Shown here piece after piece: positions 34,062 through 43,132 of a stretch of 64,000 bases of DNA. The notes under the pieces were generated by a model. It was given only the letters and a program-made list of their open reading frames with translations. It was not told the origin of the DNA and searched no databases. The position numbers and the translations under genes were made by a program. Where the stretch lies: NCBI RefSeq assembly GCF_001444405.1, contig NZ_CP013187.1:620001-684000 (forward strand), in the 5' to 3' direction. The first letter of the stretch is position 1, and every line of letters starts with the position of its first letter. Source of the DNA: Pseudoalteromonas phenolica. Lineage in GTDB: Bacteria; Pseudomonadota; Gammaproteobacteria; Enterobacterales; Alteromonadaceae.

Positions 34062-34502
34062 ATGAAACTATCAACTTTACTAAGTGCAATCGTTTTAACT
34101 GGCAGTATTTTAGTATCAGTAACAGCCAATGCAAAAGGTCATTCTGAACAGCGTGGAGACTTTTTACTCTCTAAGCGTGCAGTTGCTGCACTTGATTTAA
34201 CGGTCGACCAGCAAGCGCAAATTAAATCGATTATTACAGAATTAAAAGCAGATAAAAAAGATAAAAAAGTAGAGCGAAAAGAAAATCGTGAAGCATTTCG
34301 AGCTTTGGTTGAAGCCGACAGTTTTGACGAGGACAAAGCAAAGTCCTTGATGTCTGATATCAAAGCTGAACGCTCAGAACTAATTATGGCACATTTAAAA
34401 AGCCGCCATCAGATTTGGCAATTGCTGACTGTAGAGCAAAGAGAAAAGTTAACTGAGATGCGAGAAAAACGTAAAAACAAGCAGCGTCGTCACCGCGATT
34501 AA
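34062..34502 (+). CDS. cpxP: CpxP/Spy family periplasmic protein
   Basis: The 146-residue protein has a signal peptide (cleavage expected after VTANA). It carries two LTxxQ motifs, LTVDQQAQI (about 47-55) and LTVEQREKL (about 125-133), the hallmark of Spy/CpxP chaperones. The mature protein is helical, strongly charged and basic at its C-terminus. CpxP binds and inhibits the CpxA sensor domain and protects the envelope; Spy is a periplasmic chaperone. Position divergent from cpxRA favours CpxP. A strong AGAGAG-type ribosome-binding site precedes the ATG. Confidence 0.88.
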   Translation: MKLSTLLSAIVLTGSILVSVTANAKGHSEQRGDFLLSKRAVAALDLTVDQQAQIKSIITELKADKKDKKVERKENREAFRALVEADSFDEDKAKSLMSDIKAERSELIMAHLKSRHQIWQLLTVEQREKLTEMREKRKNKQRRHRD

Positions 34503-34529
34503 ATAGCATCTACAAAAGGTCTTCAACAT

Positions 34530-34567
34530 AAAAAGGCGATTATCAATATGAGATAGTCGCCTTTTCT
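34530..34567. terminator. Probable bidirectional terminator between the cpxP-like gene and yacG
   Basis: AAAAGGCGA and TCGCCTTTT pair around an AT-rich loop that can form a few more pairs. A and T runs flank it on both sides, so it can end transcription from both convergent genes. Confidence 0.8.
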
Positions 34568-34602
34568 ATATTTAGCACCGCCTTCTTTAACGGTGAAAGA
34601 GT

Positions 34603-34848
34603 TTATTGAAAGAAGTCATCGTTTTTAGCCAACATAGCTTCAATGTCTTCAATCATATCTTGTTTGGCTTGCTCATCAAGTTCCTCGTTTGCAGAGAGCT
34701 TACTTGATATTTTGTTATTTTCTTCAGACCATTCGCCTAAATCAATTAACTGACAACGCTTTGAACAAAAAGGACGGTGCGGGCTTTGTTCGCCCCATAC
34801 GACATCGGCTTGGCAAGTCGGGCATTTTACAACTGTGGCCATCATCAT
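34603..34848 (-). CDS. yacG: DNA gyrase inhibitor YacG
   Basis: The 81-residue protein has the YacG zinc-binding set CPTC (about 9-12) and CSKRC (about 28-32), then QLIDLGEW, identical to the E. coli family block, and an acidic tail. YacG binds GyrB and blocks gyrase in E. coli. Three ATG codons stand in a row; the third (34842) is best spaced from the AGAGA ribosome-binding site, so the protein may be 79 residues. In other gammaproteobacteria it follows coaE and zapD; here pilB stands in between and zapD is absent. Confidence 0.94.
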   Translation of the reverse strand: MMMATVVKCPTCQADVVWGEQSPHRPFCSKRCQLIDLGEWSEENNKISSKLSANEELDEQAKQDMIEDIEAMLAKNDDFFQ

Positions 34849-34943
34849 TCTCTATTGATTTGGTTTGGCCACAGTGTAATTAAAACCAATGCACTTTGCT
34901 ACCTGAGACTAAATTCTACTACTTAGATTTAAGTATCTAGAAT

Positions 34944-36626
34944 TTAGTAACTGGTTACTCGGTTTATTTCAGCTAATGAGGTGACGCCTGCAGCGGCTTT
35001 TTTCAGACCCGAAATACGTAAATTGGCGAATCCTGCTTTTACCGCCATTTCAGCGATTTGAATCGAGTTGCCACCTTCCATAATAACTTGTGCAATTTCA
35101 GGTGTGATTTTCACTACTTCATACACACCGACACGGCCTTTATAGCCCTCGGTACAGTGTTCACAGCCATTGGCTTTATACAGCGTGACTTCGCTGATCC
35201 CTGCTTTTATAAATCCTTGGCGATTAAGCTCTTCTTCAGGCAAAGTTTCAGGCGTTTTACACTTAGGACATAAACGACGTGCTAGACGCTGTGCGATGAT
35301 CAAGCTGATCGAGCTTGCTACGTTATATGCTGGTACACCCATATTCAGTAGACGAGTTAACGTTTCTGGTGCCGAATTGGTGTGTAGTGTACTCATCACC
35401 AAGTGACCTGTTTGTGCAGCCTTAATAGAGATTTCTGCGGTTTCTAAGTCACGGATCTCACCAACCATCACGACATCTGGATCTTGACGTAAGAAGGCTT
35501 TGAGCGCGTTGGCAAAAGTCATCTCTGCTTTGGGGTTGATCTGAACTTGGTTGATACCTTCGAGGTTAATTTCAACTGGATCTTCCGCAGTACTGATATT
35601 GCGCTCTGGTTTATTAAGAATATTTAAACCTGTATAGAGTGAAACTGTTTTACCCGAACCTGTTGGGCCGGTTACTAAGATCATACCTTGCGGCTGTGCT
35701 AAAGCATCCATGTAAAGTGCTTTTTGCTCAGGCTCGTAACCTAACACATCAATGCCTAACATAGCACTTGATGAGTCAAGAATACGCATTACGATTTTTT
35801 CTCCCCATAAAGTGGGCAGGGTACTGACACGAAAATCAATGCTTTTACGATCAGAGATCTTTAATTTGATACGGCCGTCTTGCGGTTTACGTTTTTCGGC
35901 GATGTCTAACCGAGACATAACCTTGATACGAGCAGATAACCGAGTTGCTAAGCTAGTTGGCGGGCTGGCCATTTCATGCAGCATGCCATCAATACGAAAA
36001 CGAATGCGGTATTTATGCTCGTAAGGTTCAAAGTGTAAATCTGACGCCCCTTTTTTAATCGCATCCATCAAGATTTTATTGATGTAGACAATAATAGGGG
36101 CATCATCTTTGTCTTTTTCATCGTTGGTGTCTTGTTGCTGTTGAGTCTCTTCAACATCCATGCCCGAGAACTCTTTAAAGTCATCCTCGCTCATGGACAG
36201 GCCACCAGTGGCATCAAATAATTGATCTATTTTTTGTTCGAGCAGTTTGTAATCAACAACTACGACTTCGCATTGAAGACCAGTACTAAACTCAAAGTTT
36301 TCAAATGCACCGTAATCAGTAGGATCAGAGGTGGCAATATAGAGTTTACGACCTTTTTTTACTAGAGGTAGTAAATGATGCTGACGTATCAGTTTTTCTT
36401 TTATGAGCTCTTTTGGCAGCTGTTCAACGTCAAAGTCGCTTAAGTCGAACATCGGTACTCTGAACAGATCTAAGCATTGTTCAGCTAACTCTTGACTGGT
36501 CATCCCACTGCATAGACAGATCAGCTCTGCCGTTGACTGTGCCTCGGCTTGTTTTAATTTTAATTGCTCAGCGGTCACACGGCCGAGCGTAATAAACTTC
36601 CGTAAAAGGGGAGAGTGATGTTCCAT
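34944..36626 (-). CDS. pilB: Type IV pilus assembly ATPase PilB
   Basis: The 560-residue protein has an N-terminal T2SSE_N/MshEN-like domain (about 1-140) and the secretion ATPase core. That core has the Walker A GPTGSGKT (about 318-325), Asp box, Walker B VVMVGEIRD (about 383-391), His box and a tetracysteine zinc site (CPKC and CEHC, about 450-490). It powers extension of type IV pili from the cytoplasmic face. The N-terminal domain of the family can bind c-di-GMP in some members. pilB normally lies between pilA and pilC; here it comes after coaE, 137 bases downstream, which is unusual. Confidence 0.94.
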   Translation of the reverse strand: MEHHSPLLRKFITLGRVTAEQLKLKQAEAQSTAELICLCSGMTSQELAEQCLDLFRVPMFDLSDFDVEQLPKELIKEKLIRQHHLLPLVKKGRKLYIATSDPTDYGAFENFEFSTGLQCEVVVVDYKLLEQKIDQLFDATGGLSMSEDDFKEFSGMDVEETQQQQDTNDEKDKDDAPIIVYINKILMDAIKKGASDLHFEPYEHKYRIRFRIDGMLHEMASPPTSLATRLSARIKVMSRLDIAEKRKPQDGRIKLKISDRKSIDFRVSTLPTLWGEKIVMRILDSSSAMLGIDVLGYEPEQKALYMDALAQPQGMILVTGPTGSGKTVSLYTGLNILNKPERNISTAEDPVEINLEGINQVQINPKAEMTFANALKAFLRQDPDVVMVGEIRDLETAEISIKAAQTGHLVMSTLHTNSAPETLTRLLNMGVPAYNVASSISLIIAQRLARRLCPKCKTPETLPEEELNRQGFIKAGISEVTLYKANGCEHCTEGYKGRVGVYEVVKITPEIAQVIMEGGNSIQIAEMAVKAGFANLRISGLKKAAAGVTSLAEINRVTSY

Positions 36627-36763
36627 AATGCCTCTATGACGACTTGAACTTAGCCTAGCTTAGCAAAAAATATCAAAGCAAAAAATAGACCTAACACAAA
36701 GTATTAGTTTTCTGCATATTGATTGCTCAATATGAGGTACAAAACTAATAAAGAGCATTAAAA

Positions 36764-37372
36764 TTATTTACTTATTTTAGCTTGTTGTAAAAAAGTGCGA
36801 TGTAGTGTTTCAACTTCAGTAAGTACGAGAGCAATTTCTCTGTGGTTATCAAGAATTGAATCGGCTTTTTGTCGCTTATCTTCCCGTGACATTTGTGATG
36901 CGATAATATTTTTTACTTGCTCGGCACTGACTGAATCTCTCGTTGCTGTTCGCGCTAGTTGCACCTCAACAGGGACATCAACCATGAGAGTGTGGTTGCA
37001 TAGTGCATCGAGTTTGTTTTCGAAAAGTAGGGGGGCACTTAATACAACATAGGTGCTTTTGGCGTTATTTAGCCGTTCTGTAATATTCTGACGGATCATT
37101 GGGTGAAGTAAATTGTTTAACCAGCTCTTCTGTTCTGAGTCAGCAAAAATAATTTCACGCAGCTTGGCTCTGTTGAGTGAGCCATCCTCTAACAAAATAG
37201 TATTGCCAAAGTGCTTGGCGATGGCATTGAGGCCATCACTGCCAATAGCAACCACATCCCGAGCGATGACATCTGCATCGACAATTTCAATGCCTAAAGA
37301 AGCTAGGTGATTAGACACGAGAGTTTTCCCTGCACCTATGCCCCCTGTTAGTCCTAAAATCCAGTTACTCAT
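36764..37372 (-). CDS. coaE: Dephospho-CoA kinase
   Basis: The 202-residue protein has the P-loop LTGGIGAGKT (about 8-17), the DADVIARDV block (about 34-42) and the lid region TATRDSVSAEQVKNII. It phosphorylates the ribose of dephospho-CoA, the last step of coenzyme A synthesis. It follows pilD by 31 bases, the usual pilD-coaE link in gammaproteobacteria. Together with panB and panC it makes a second coenzyme A step in this window. Confidence 0.95.
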   Translation of the reverse strand: MSNWILGLTGGIGAGKTLVSNHLASLGIEIVDADVIARDVVAIGSDGLNAIAKHFGNTILLEDGSLNRAKLREIIFADSEQKSWLNNLLHPMIRQNITERLNNAKSTYVVLSAPLLFENKLDALCNHTLMVDVPVEVQLARTATRDSVSAEQVKNIIASQMSREDKRQKADSILDNHREIALVLTEVETLHRTFLQQAKISK

Positions 37373-37403
37373 ACTTGTTTACCTGAAAAAGCGGGCTGAA
37401 AAA

Positions 37404-38294
37404 TTAGCTTAAAAGAGAAAAGTACCAAGTTTGAATCTCGGTGCCATAGAGCATCGCTAGCCAACCAGCGATGGCCAAATATGGCCCAAATGGAATAGGT
37501 GTACTGTGCTCTTTACCTTGTACAGCTAATTGAATGCTACCAATGATGGCGCCCACAACACTTGAGAGTAAAACTATGGTCAAAATGGCCTGCCAACCCA
37601 ATAGTGCACCAAAAATAGCTAACAGTTTAAAATCACCATATCCCATGCCTTCTTTGCCTGTGAGTAGCTTAAATGCCCAAAATACCGTCCATAAACTTAA
37701 GTAGCCTACTGCAGCACCGATAATGGCTTCGCTGGGGGCAATGGTATAGCCCATGACACTGGCAATTAATGCCAGCCAAACCAAAGGAAGCGTGAGCTGG
37801 TCGGGTAATAACATGTGATCGATATCGATAAAAATAAGCGCCATGAGTACCCAAGTGATAAAAATATAAAGAAAGCTGAGCTCAGTTGCGCCAAAGTGTA
37901 ATGCAATCCAAAGTGAGGCAAGGGCAGTTCCTAACTCTACTAGCGGGTAACGAATTGAGATTTTTGCTGAGCAACTAGCACATTTGCCTTTTAACATCAG
38001 CCAGCCCAACAAGGGAATATTATGCCAAGCTTTAATTGGGGTTTTGCAATGAGGGCAAGTCGAGTTAGGTTTAATTAGGTTGAAAGTGTCGTTGCTCGAT
38101 GTTTTTTGCTTGCTAGAGTTTGCCAATTCATCGGCCAACGATAAACGGCACTCTTGCTGCCACTCACGTTGCATCATGATTGGCAGTCGGTAAATCACCA
38201 CATTTAAAAAGCTACCAATACACAGGCTAACTAAACCAACGGTCAAAAGAAAAAACCACTGTTGGCTTTGCATTAAATAAATTACTTCTTGCAT
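37404..38294 (-). CDS. pilD: Type IV prepilin peptidase / N-methyltransferase PilD
   Basis: The 296-residue membrane protein has about eight hydrophobic segments. The cytoplasmic loop has two CxxC pairs (CPHC and CASC, about 80-110). The two catalytic aspartates lie in IDIDHMLLPD and the GYGDFKLL motif. It cleaves the short leader of PilA and other pilins before Phe and methylates the new N-terminus. It lies between pilC and coaE. A second start at residue 8 is possible. Confidence 0.95.
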   Translation of the reverse strand: MQEVIYLMQSQQWFFLLTVGLVSLCIGSFLNVVIYRLPIMMQREWQQECRLSLADELANSSKQKTSSNDTFNLIKPNSTCPHCKTPIKAWHNIPLLGWLMLKGKCASCSAKISIRYPLVELGTALASLWIALHFGATELSFLYIFITWVLMALIFIDIDHMLLPDQLTLPLVWLALIASVMGYTIAPSEAIIGAAVGYLSLWTVFWAFKLLTGKEGMGYGDFKLLAIFGALLGWQAILTIVLLSSVVGAIIGSIQLAVQGKEHSTPIPFGPYLAIAGWLAMLYGTEIQTWYFSLLS

Positions 38295-38329
38295 TAAAAC
38301 GTCACTTTCTAACAGTAAGAAAACGGGGC

Positions 38330-39565
38330 TTAAACCACTGAGCCCAGTTGGAAGATAGGTAAATACATGGCAATAATAAGACCACCAACAAGCACAGCAA
38401 GCACACTCATAATTAACGGCTCAAGCAGACTAGATAGACCATCAACTGCATCATCGACTTCTTGTTCGTAAATATTGGCGACTTTTTCTAACATGCCATC
38501 AAGAGAGCCTGATTCTTCGCCAATAGAGACCATTTGTATCACCATATCAGGAAAGAGCTTTGAATTACGCATCGCCCAGTTCATTTGGTTACCCGAGCTG
38601 ACTTCGGCTTTGATTTCGGTAATGGCATTTTTATATATGACGTTGCCCGATGCGCCTGCGGCTGAATCAAGTGCGTCAACCAGTGGTACACCTGCAGCAA
38701 ATGTCGTCGATAGTGTACGTGCGTAACGTGCTACAGCGGCTTTGTGTAAAATCATACCTACAACGGGTAATTGTAGTACTAGACGATCGTTAAAGTGGCG
38801 TGCTGCTGGTGAGCGGATCAAAGCTTCTTTATAAGAATAGATACTCACACCAATAACCAATAAGAACACCCACCAAGCTTCTTGCATAAACTCCGAGATA
38901 CCAATAACGAATAAGGTAAACGCAGGCAGTTCAGCCCCAAAACTGCTAAAAATGTCTTGGAATTGTGGTACTACGAAAATAAGTAAGATCGACGTGACAA
39001 TGAGTGCGACTACGACTACCGCAATAGGGTAGAACATGGCTTTTTTAATTTTTGACTTTAACGCCTCGGCTTTTTCTTTATAAACGGCAACACGGTCAAA
39101 AATTTTATCAAGAGCACCCGATTGTTCCCCTGAGTGAATGAGATCGCAATAGAGCTCATCAAAATAACGCGGGTAAGCACGGAGTGATTTTGCCAACGGC
39201 TGACCTGCTTTAACTTCATCGGCAATGCCGCCAATGAGTTTACTTAAACTTTTATTCTTTGCCCCAGATGAAATCATTTCTAAAGACTGGATAAGCGGTA
39301 CGCCTGCAGTCAACATGGTGGCAATTTGGCGAGTGAAAATCGCAATGTCTTTGGCGGTGATCTTTTGACCGCCGGCACCTATACCAAATAAAGGTTTAGG
39401 CTTACGTTTTACTTTTGAGGGGGTAATACCTTGCTTACGAAGCTGGGCTTTAACAAGGGCAATACTAGTACCAGTCATTTCACCTTCGAGTTTTTTGCCT
39501 CGGGCGCTTAAACCAGTCCAAACGAAGGTATCGAGTTTATCTGCGGTATCTTTATCTTTTTTCAT
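38330..39565 (-). CDS. pilC: Type IV pilus inner-membrane platform protein PilC
   Basis: The 411-residue protein contains two T2SSF domains (about 75-195 and 280-400), each ending in hydrophobic segments, with the typical FTRQIATMLTAGVPL and YARTLSTTFAAGVPL repeats. It forms the inner-membrane platform that PilB turns. It is separated from pilA by 51 bases that hold a terminator-like hairpin, so it may be expressed by read-through from pilA or from its own promoter. Confidence 0.95.
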   Translation of the reverse strand: MKKDKDTADKLDTFVWTGLSARGKKLEGEMTGTSIALVKAQLRKQGITPSKVKRKPKPLFGIGAGGQKITAKDIAIFTRQIATMLTAGVPLIQSLEMISSGAKNKSLSKLIGGIADEVKAGQPLAKSLRAYPRYFDELYCDLIHSGEQSGALDKIFDRVAVYKEKAEALKSKIKKAMFYPIAVVVVALIVTSILLIFVVPQFQDIFSSFGAELPAFTLFVIGISEFMQEAWWVFLLVIGVSIYSYKEALIRSPAARHFNDRLVLQLPVVGMILHKAAVARYARTLSTTFAAGVPLVDALDSAAGASGNVIYKNAITEIKAEVSSGNQMNWAMRNSKLFPDMVIQMVSIGEESGSLDGMLEKVANIYEQEVDDAVDGLSSLLEPLIMSVLAVLVGGLIIAMYLPIFQLGSVV

Positions 39566-39572
39566 AAATAAC

Positions 39573-39601
39573 CAAAAAGGGCTGTGTTAACAGCCCTTTA
39601 A
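39573..39601 (-). terminator. Terminator-like hairpin between pilA and pilC
   Basis: On the minus strand AAAGGGCTGT-TAAC-ACAGCCCTTT is a ten-pair stem followed by TT. The T run is short, so it may be a partial terminator that keeps pilA mRNA more abundant than the downstream genes, as is usual for pilin genes. Confidence 0.75.
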
Positions 39602-39616
39602 GTTAGTGCGTCAAAA

Positions 39617-40117
39617 TTAACGACAGCTAGCTGGTAAGTATTTGGCTTCAACACCATTAGTACCAGCTGAAGCACAAACCCAAGCTCTCACAGCAGATAA
39701 TTCACCGCCAGTAGCTGTGTGAAAGTTTTTTGCAGCTGCAGCAGTACTAGCGTCAGCATTTAGGTATGGAGTTAGAGTAATGTTTACATTAGCACCCAGC
39801 TGAGGGATATTTTGAGCTGCGATAGTGATTACACCGTCAGCTGAAGTTTGAACTGATGCTACATATTGTGAAATACCACCAGTTGGTGCAGCTTCACCAC
39901 AACCAAAGCCATTGGCAGTTGGAGCTGCTCTTAAACCTGTTTGAGAAACTTCTGAAATCGCTGTTTTACAAGTTGTTCCAGCAAGAATTACTTCACTCAC
40001 TTTAGCGCGAGCAGTGTAATCTTGGTAAGCCGGTAATGCGATTGCAGCTAGAATACCGATGATTGCAACTACAATCATTAGTTCGATTAGGGTGAAACCC
40101 TTTTGATTTTGCGTCAT
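39617..40117 (-). CDS. pilA: Type IV-a major pilin PilA
   Basis: The 166-residue prepilin has the short leader MTQNQKG cut before Phe in the motif FTLIELMIVVAIIGILAAIA, with Glu at mature position 5. The variable globular part follows, with a C-terminal disulfide loop (Cys in WVCAS and in PASCR). It assembles into type IV pili for twitching, attachment and DNA uptake. It has a strong AGGAG ribosome-binding site. It is preceded by 562 non-coding bases and followed by a partial terminator and pilC. Confidence 0.95.
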   Translation of the reverse strand: MTQNQKGFTLIELMIVVAIIGILAAIALPAYQDYTARAKVSEVILAGTTCKTAISEVSQTGLRAAPTANGFGCGEAAPTGGISQYVASVQTSADGVITIAAQNIPQLGANVNITLTPYLNADASTAAAAKNFHTATGGELSAVRAWVCASAGTNGVEAKYLPASCR

Positions 40118-40194
40118 GATGTGTCTCCTAAAGGAAAATTGCTAACTCACCGTGGTAAGCTAGGTTATTAAATAGTTATAAAGTTTGTATCAAT

Positions 40195-40212
40195 GGGCAA
40201 AGTTTACACCCA
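40195..40212 (-). promoter_or_regulatory. Candidate sigma-54 promoter of pilA
   Basis: On the minus strand GGGTGTAAACTTTGCCC has GG and GC exactly ten bases apart, the spacing of -24/-12 promoters. The -12 part (TTTGC) fits well; the -24 part (GGGTG rather than TGGCAC) fits poorly. It lies about 80 bases before the pilA start. pilA genes in Pseudomonas and relatives are sigma-54 dependent with PilR, so the site is plausible but weak. Confidence 0.3.
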
Positions 40213-40619
40213 TTGTATTGCAAATTTATAGTGCTAACTCATTTAATGGGGCTACCACACAGTGAAACGAGCAATTAATAAACTGCTTATTACACTAAGG
40301 GGTGTTAGCGTGCGTTTACCTTCTTTTAATTGCAAAAAGTTGGGTTTAACGCGATACCACCATACAAAATTAAACTTTGAATACTTTACTTAACCATAAA
40401 TGCCCATACTAGGTTATCGGCAATTACGTATTAAAATGAATAACAAATTTAATTCTTTGCTTACTCTAATTGTTAAACCTGATATTAACAAGAGTAAATA
40501 AGTACTAATTCTTATTTTTATCTTTAAATCTAATTATTTAATACTTAGCTTGAGATATTTTAATTGATAATTTCAGGAATAAATTAATATTTTGTTATCA
40601 ATAAAGCAAAAGCCAGCAC

Positions 40620-40648
40620 ATTAAATTCTCTTTAAAATCAATTGTCAA
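40620..40648 (-). promoter_or_regulatory. Candidate sigma-70 promoter facing pilA
   Basis: On the minus strand a perfect TTGACA (40648-40643) is followed after 17 bases by TTTAAT (40625-40620), five of six matches to the -10 consensus. A transcript from here would have a leader of about 500 bases before pilA, or could be a separate small RNA. No transcript end was recognised. Confidence 0.4.
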
Positions 40649-40679
40649 CAATTATGCAGCTATCCTGAATTACAGCAAA

Positions 40680-41546
40680 TTACACCGAATCTGTGTTGAA
40701 GCGCATTGATAGGTCAATACTTTGTACATTTTTAGTCAGTGCACCACTTGAAATGTAGTCAACACCCGCCTGCGCGTATTCAGCTAAGATTTCAATGGTC
40801 ATGTTGCCAGACACTTCAAGTTTAGCGCGCTTATTTGTGACTTCCACAGCTTGTTGAATTTGTTCAACACTAAAGTTATCCAGCATAATGATGTCACTAC
40901 CCGCTTCAATGGCCTGTTTAAGTTCATCTAAGCTCTCGACTTCTACTTCAACTGGTTTTGCAGGGTGATTCAATTTTGCCTGTTTTACTGCAGCTGCAAT
41001 TCCACCACAAGCTGCAATGTGGTTTTCTTTTATTAAGAACGCATCAAATAAGCCAATTCGATGATTTCTACCGCCACCACATGCAACGGCATATTTTTGT
41101 AATGCACGAAGTCCAGGTACTGTTTTGCGTGTATCAAGTAATTGAGTATTACTATTTGCTAATGCCTTTACATAATGAGCCGTGGTTGTTGCGGTACCTG
41201 ATAGTGTTTGTACAAAGTTGAGTGCTGTACGCTCAGCTGTAAGAATGGCGCGAGCTGAACCTTTAGCTGTAAATAATTGACTGTTTGCCGCGACAAAATC
41301 ACCGTCATTAACAAGCACGTCAACTTCTACACTAGCGTCAACTTGCTTAAATACTTCTAGAATAAGCTCTTTACCACAAAACACGCAGTCTTCACGAGTA
41401 ATAACATAAGCATCGGCTTGTTGTGTTTCTGGAATTAACTGAGCAGTGATATCACCGTCTGCAGCAGACTGAAAATTCAAATCTTCATTTAAAGCTTGTG
41501 TGACTAATTCACTGATTAAAGCTGGCGTAAGAAGTTGGTTTTGCAT
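40680..41546 (-). CDS. nadC: Nicotinate-nucleotide pyrophosphorylase (carboxylating)
   Basis: The protein (288 residues from the ATG at 41546, or 292 from a GTG at 41558) is full length for NadC. It has TAERTALNFVQTLSGTAT (about 99-116), LLDTRKTVPGLR, the GGGRNHRIGL and FLIKENH blocks with Arg, His and Lys phosphate ligands, and VEVEVESLDE. It makes nicotinate mononucleotide from quinolinate and PRPP in NAD synthesis. It is divergent from ampD, an arrangement shared with E. coli. Neither start has a clear ribosome-binding site. Confidence 0.95.
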   Translation of the reverse strand: MQNQLLTPALISELVTQALNEDLNFQSAADGDITAQLIPETQQADAYVITREDCVFCGKELILEVFKQVDASVEVDVLVNDGDFVAANSQLFTAKGSARAILTAERTALNFVQTLSGTATTTAHYVKALANSNTQLLDTRKTVPGLRALQKYAVACGGGRNHRIGLFDAFLIKENHIAACGGIAAAVKQAKLNHPAKPVEVEVESLDELKQAIEAGSDIIMLDNFSVEQIQQAVEVTNKRAKLEVSGNMTIEILAEYAQAGVDYISSGALTKNVQSIDLSMRFNTDSV

Positions 41547-41675
41547 ACTAAGCGTCACTTATGTTGTCTAATTGCATTTGTGCGAGAGTTAAATTTTACT
41601 GCTTCCAAGAGTTTAAGACAATCGCACTAGTGAAATTTAGCAAAGCTTGTTAAGGTAAGGTTATTACCAAAGCAA

Positions 41676-42245
41676 ATGGTTTTAGCTGTGAAACGAAGTG
41701 AATTTTGCTTGCCTGACACAAGCTTTGAGGTCACTCAAAGACCTTGTACATTTTATGATGAAAGACCCTCTGAGCAAGATGTCAGCCTATTAGTTATCCA
41801 TAATATTTCATTACCTGCAGGTGAGTTTAATACTGAACATGTCGATGCTTTATTTACTGGGAATATTGATTGCTCAGCTCACCCCAGTTTTGTCGATTTG
41901 CAAGGTCTTAAAGTGTCGGCACATTGCTTTATCAAACGAGATGGGCAAGTGCTTCAGTATGTGCCATTTAATAAACGGGCATGGCATGCTGGACTTTCTG
42001 AGTTTAAAGGCAGAGCTCGCTGTAATGATTTTAGTATTGGAATAGAATTAGAAGGGACAGATACCACGCCTTATACTGATGCACAATATACCACCTTGGT
42101 AGCATGCGCTCGATATATTATGCAGCTGTACCCTGATATTACACCCACTCATATCGTTGGGCACTGTGATATTGCGCCGGGCCGCAAAACAGACCCCGGA
42201 GAAGCATTTGATTGGCAGAAATTTTTTAAGTTGTTAAGTGAATGA
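41676..42245 (+). CDS. ampD: 1,6-anhydro-N-acetylmuramyl-L-alanine amidase AmpD
   Basis: The 189-residue protein is an amidase_2 enzyme. Zinc ligands are His in LLVIHNISLP (about 42), His in VGHCDIAPGRKTDPG (about 162) and the Asp in the same block. The PGRKTDPG loop is typical of AmpD. It cleaves anhydro-muropeptides in the cytoplasm during cell-wall recycling and so keeps AmpC-type induction low. ampE follows after seven bases. No ampR or ampC is in the window. Confidence 0.95.
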   Translation: MVLAVKRSEFCLPDTSFEVTQRPCTFYDERPSEQDVSLLVIHNISLPAGEFNTEHVDALFTGNIDCSAHPSFVDLQGLKVSAHCFIKRDGQVLQYVPFNKRAWHAGLSEFKGRARCNDFSIGIELEGTDTTPYTDAQYTTLVACARYIMQLYPDITPTHIVGHCDIAPGRKTDPGEAFDWQKFFKLLSE

Positions 42246-42252
42246 GTAAACT

Positions 42253-43104
42253 ATGATTTTGATCTCAATAATTTTAGCGCTGGCCATCGAGCGGCTGGGA
42301 GCCAGAGATGCACATTGGCAGATTGATCATTACAGTAAAGGCTACCTCAACATGAGTCGGTCGCTACTGCAAAATAATTCATTATTAAAATCCCCATTTG
42401 TGTTTGCTCTATGGGTTTTATTACCTGCTTTAGGCGTATATTTTGTAATGGATTTAGCTGATTTCTTTCTTGTTGAGTTGGCGTTAAATGCGTTATTACT
42501 TTTAGTTTGCTTTGGTTGTGCTAAACCCCGCGCTTTGTATAAGGGTTATTTAAATGCACTTACTCGAGGTGATACTGAGGGGGCTACTTTATATGCACTT
42601 CAATTAGGCCAGCATCGTACTGAAGATCAACAGGGGGGTGAATGGCTTGGTCAAACTCTGGCTTGGGTCAACTTTAGGCATTATTGTGCAGTGATTTTTT
42701 GGTTTGTTGTTTTTGGAGCACCGGGAGCGGTTATGTATGCCGTTACGCGTAGTTTTTTTGATGAGGCGCAGCAAAGCGAAGAGAGTGTGCTTACGGCTCG
42801 TAGTAGCGTACTAGCTGATATGCTCTACTGGCTAAATTGGTTACCTGCACGTATTACCAGTTTTGGTTATCTAATAATTGGCAACTTCTCAAAAGGCACT
42901 GGGTGTTGGCTAAAATACGCGTTAGATTTTAAAACTCCGAACCGTAAAGTCGTGACGAGTACTGCGCTTGCAGCTGAGCAAATTGAACAACAATATGCAG
43001 GGTGCACATACGAAGCAACGTGTATGATGCGTTTGGTCAAACGTAATATTTTGTTTTACTTAGCGCTTATAGCTTTACTTACTTTGTTCGGGGGAGTTGC
43101 TTAA
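42253..43104 (+). CDS. ampE: AmpE-like inner-membrane protein
   Basis: The 283-residue protein has about four membrane segments (near 5-15, 50-65, 78-90, 148-165 and 268-282) and the AmpE/CobD-like N-terminus LALAIERLGARDAHW. AmpE is an inner-membrane protein linked to ampD that was proposed as a sensor in beta-lactamase induction; its biochemical role is unsettled. It lies seven bases after ampD in the same operon. Confidence 0.9.
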   Translation: MILISIILALAIERLGARDAHWQIDHYSKGYLNMSRSLLQNNSLLKSPFVFALWVLLPALGVYFVMDLADFFLVELALNALLLLVCFGCAKPRALYKGYLNALTRGDTEGATLYALQLGQHRTEDQQGGEWLGQTLAWVNFRHYCAVIFWFVVFGAPGAVMYAVTRSFFDEAQQSEESVLTARSSVLADMLYWLNWLPARITSFGYLIIGNFSKGTGCWLKYALDFKTPNRKVVTSTALAAEQIEQQYAGCTYEATCMMRLVKRNILFYLALIALLTLFGGVA

Positions 43105-43132
43105 AACACTAAGCAAAGGTGAGAAACAACGA

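Larger units (their letters stand above)
40118..40679. other. Long AT-rich non-coding region upstream of pilA
   Basis: No open frame, RNA gene or repeat was recognised in these 562 bases. The region is AT-rich and holds two candidate promoters pointing towards pilA, listed separately. Such a long region before a pilin gene may carry activator sites (for example for PilR), but none could be identified with confidence. Confidence 0.5.
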
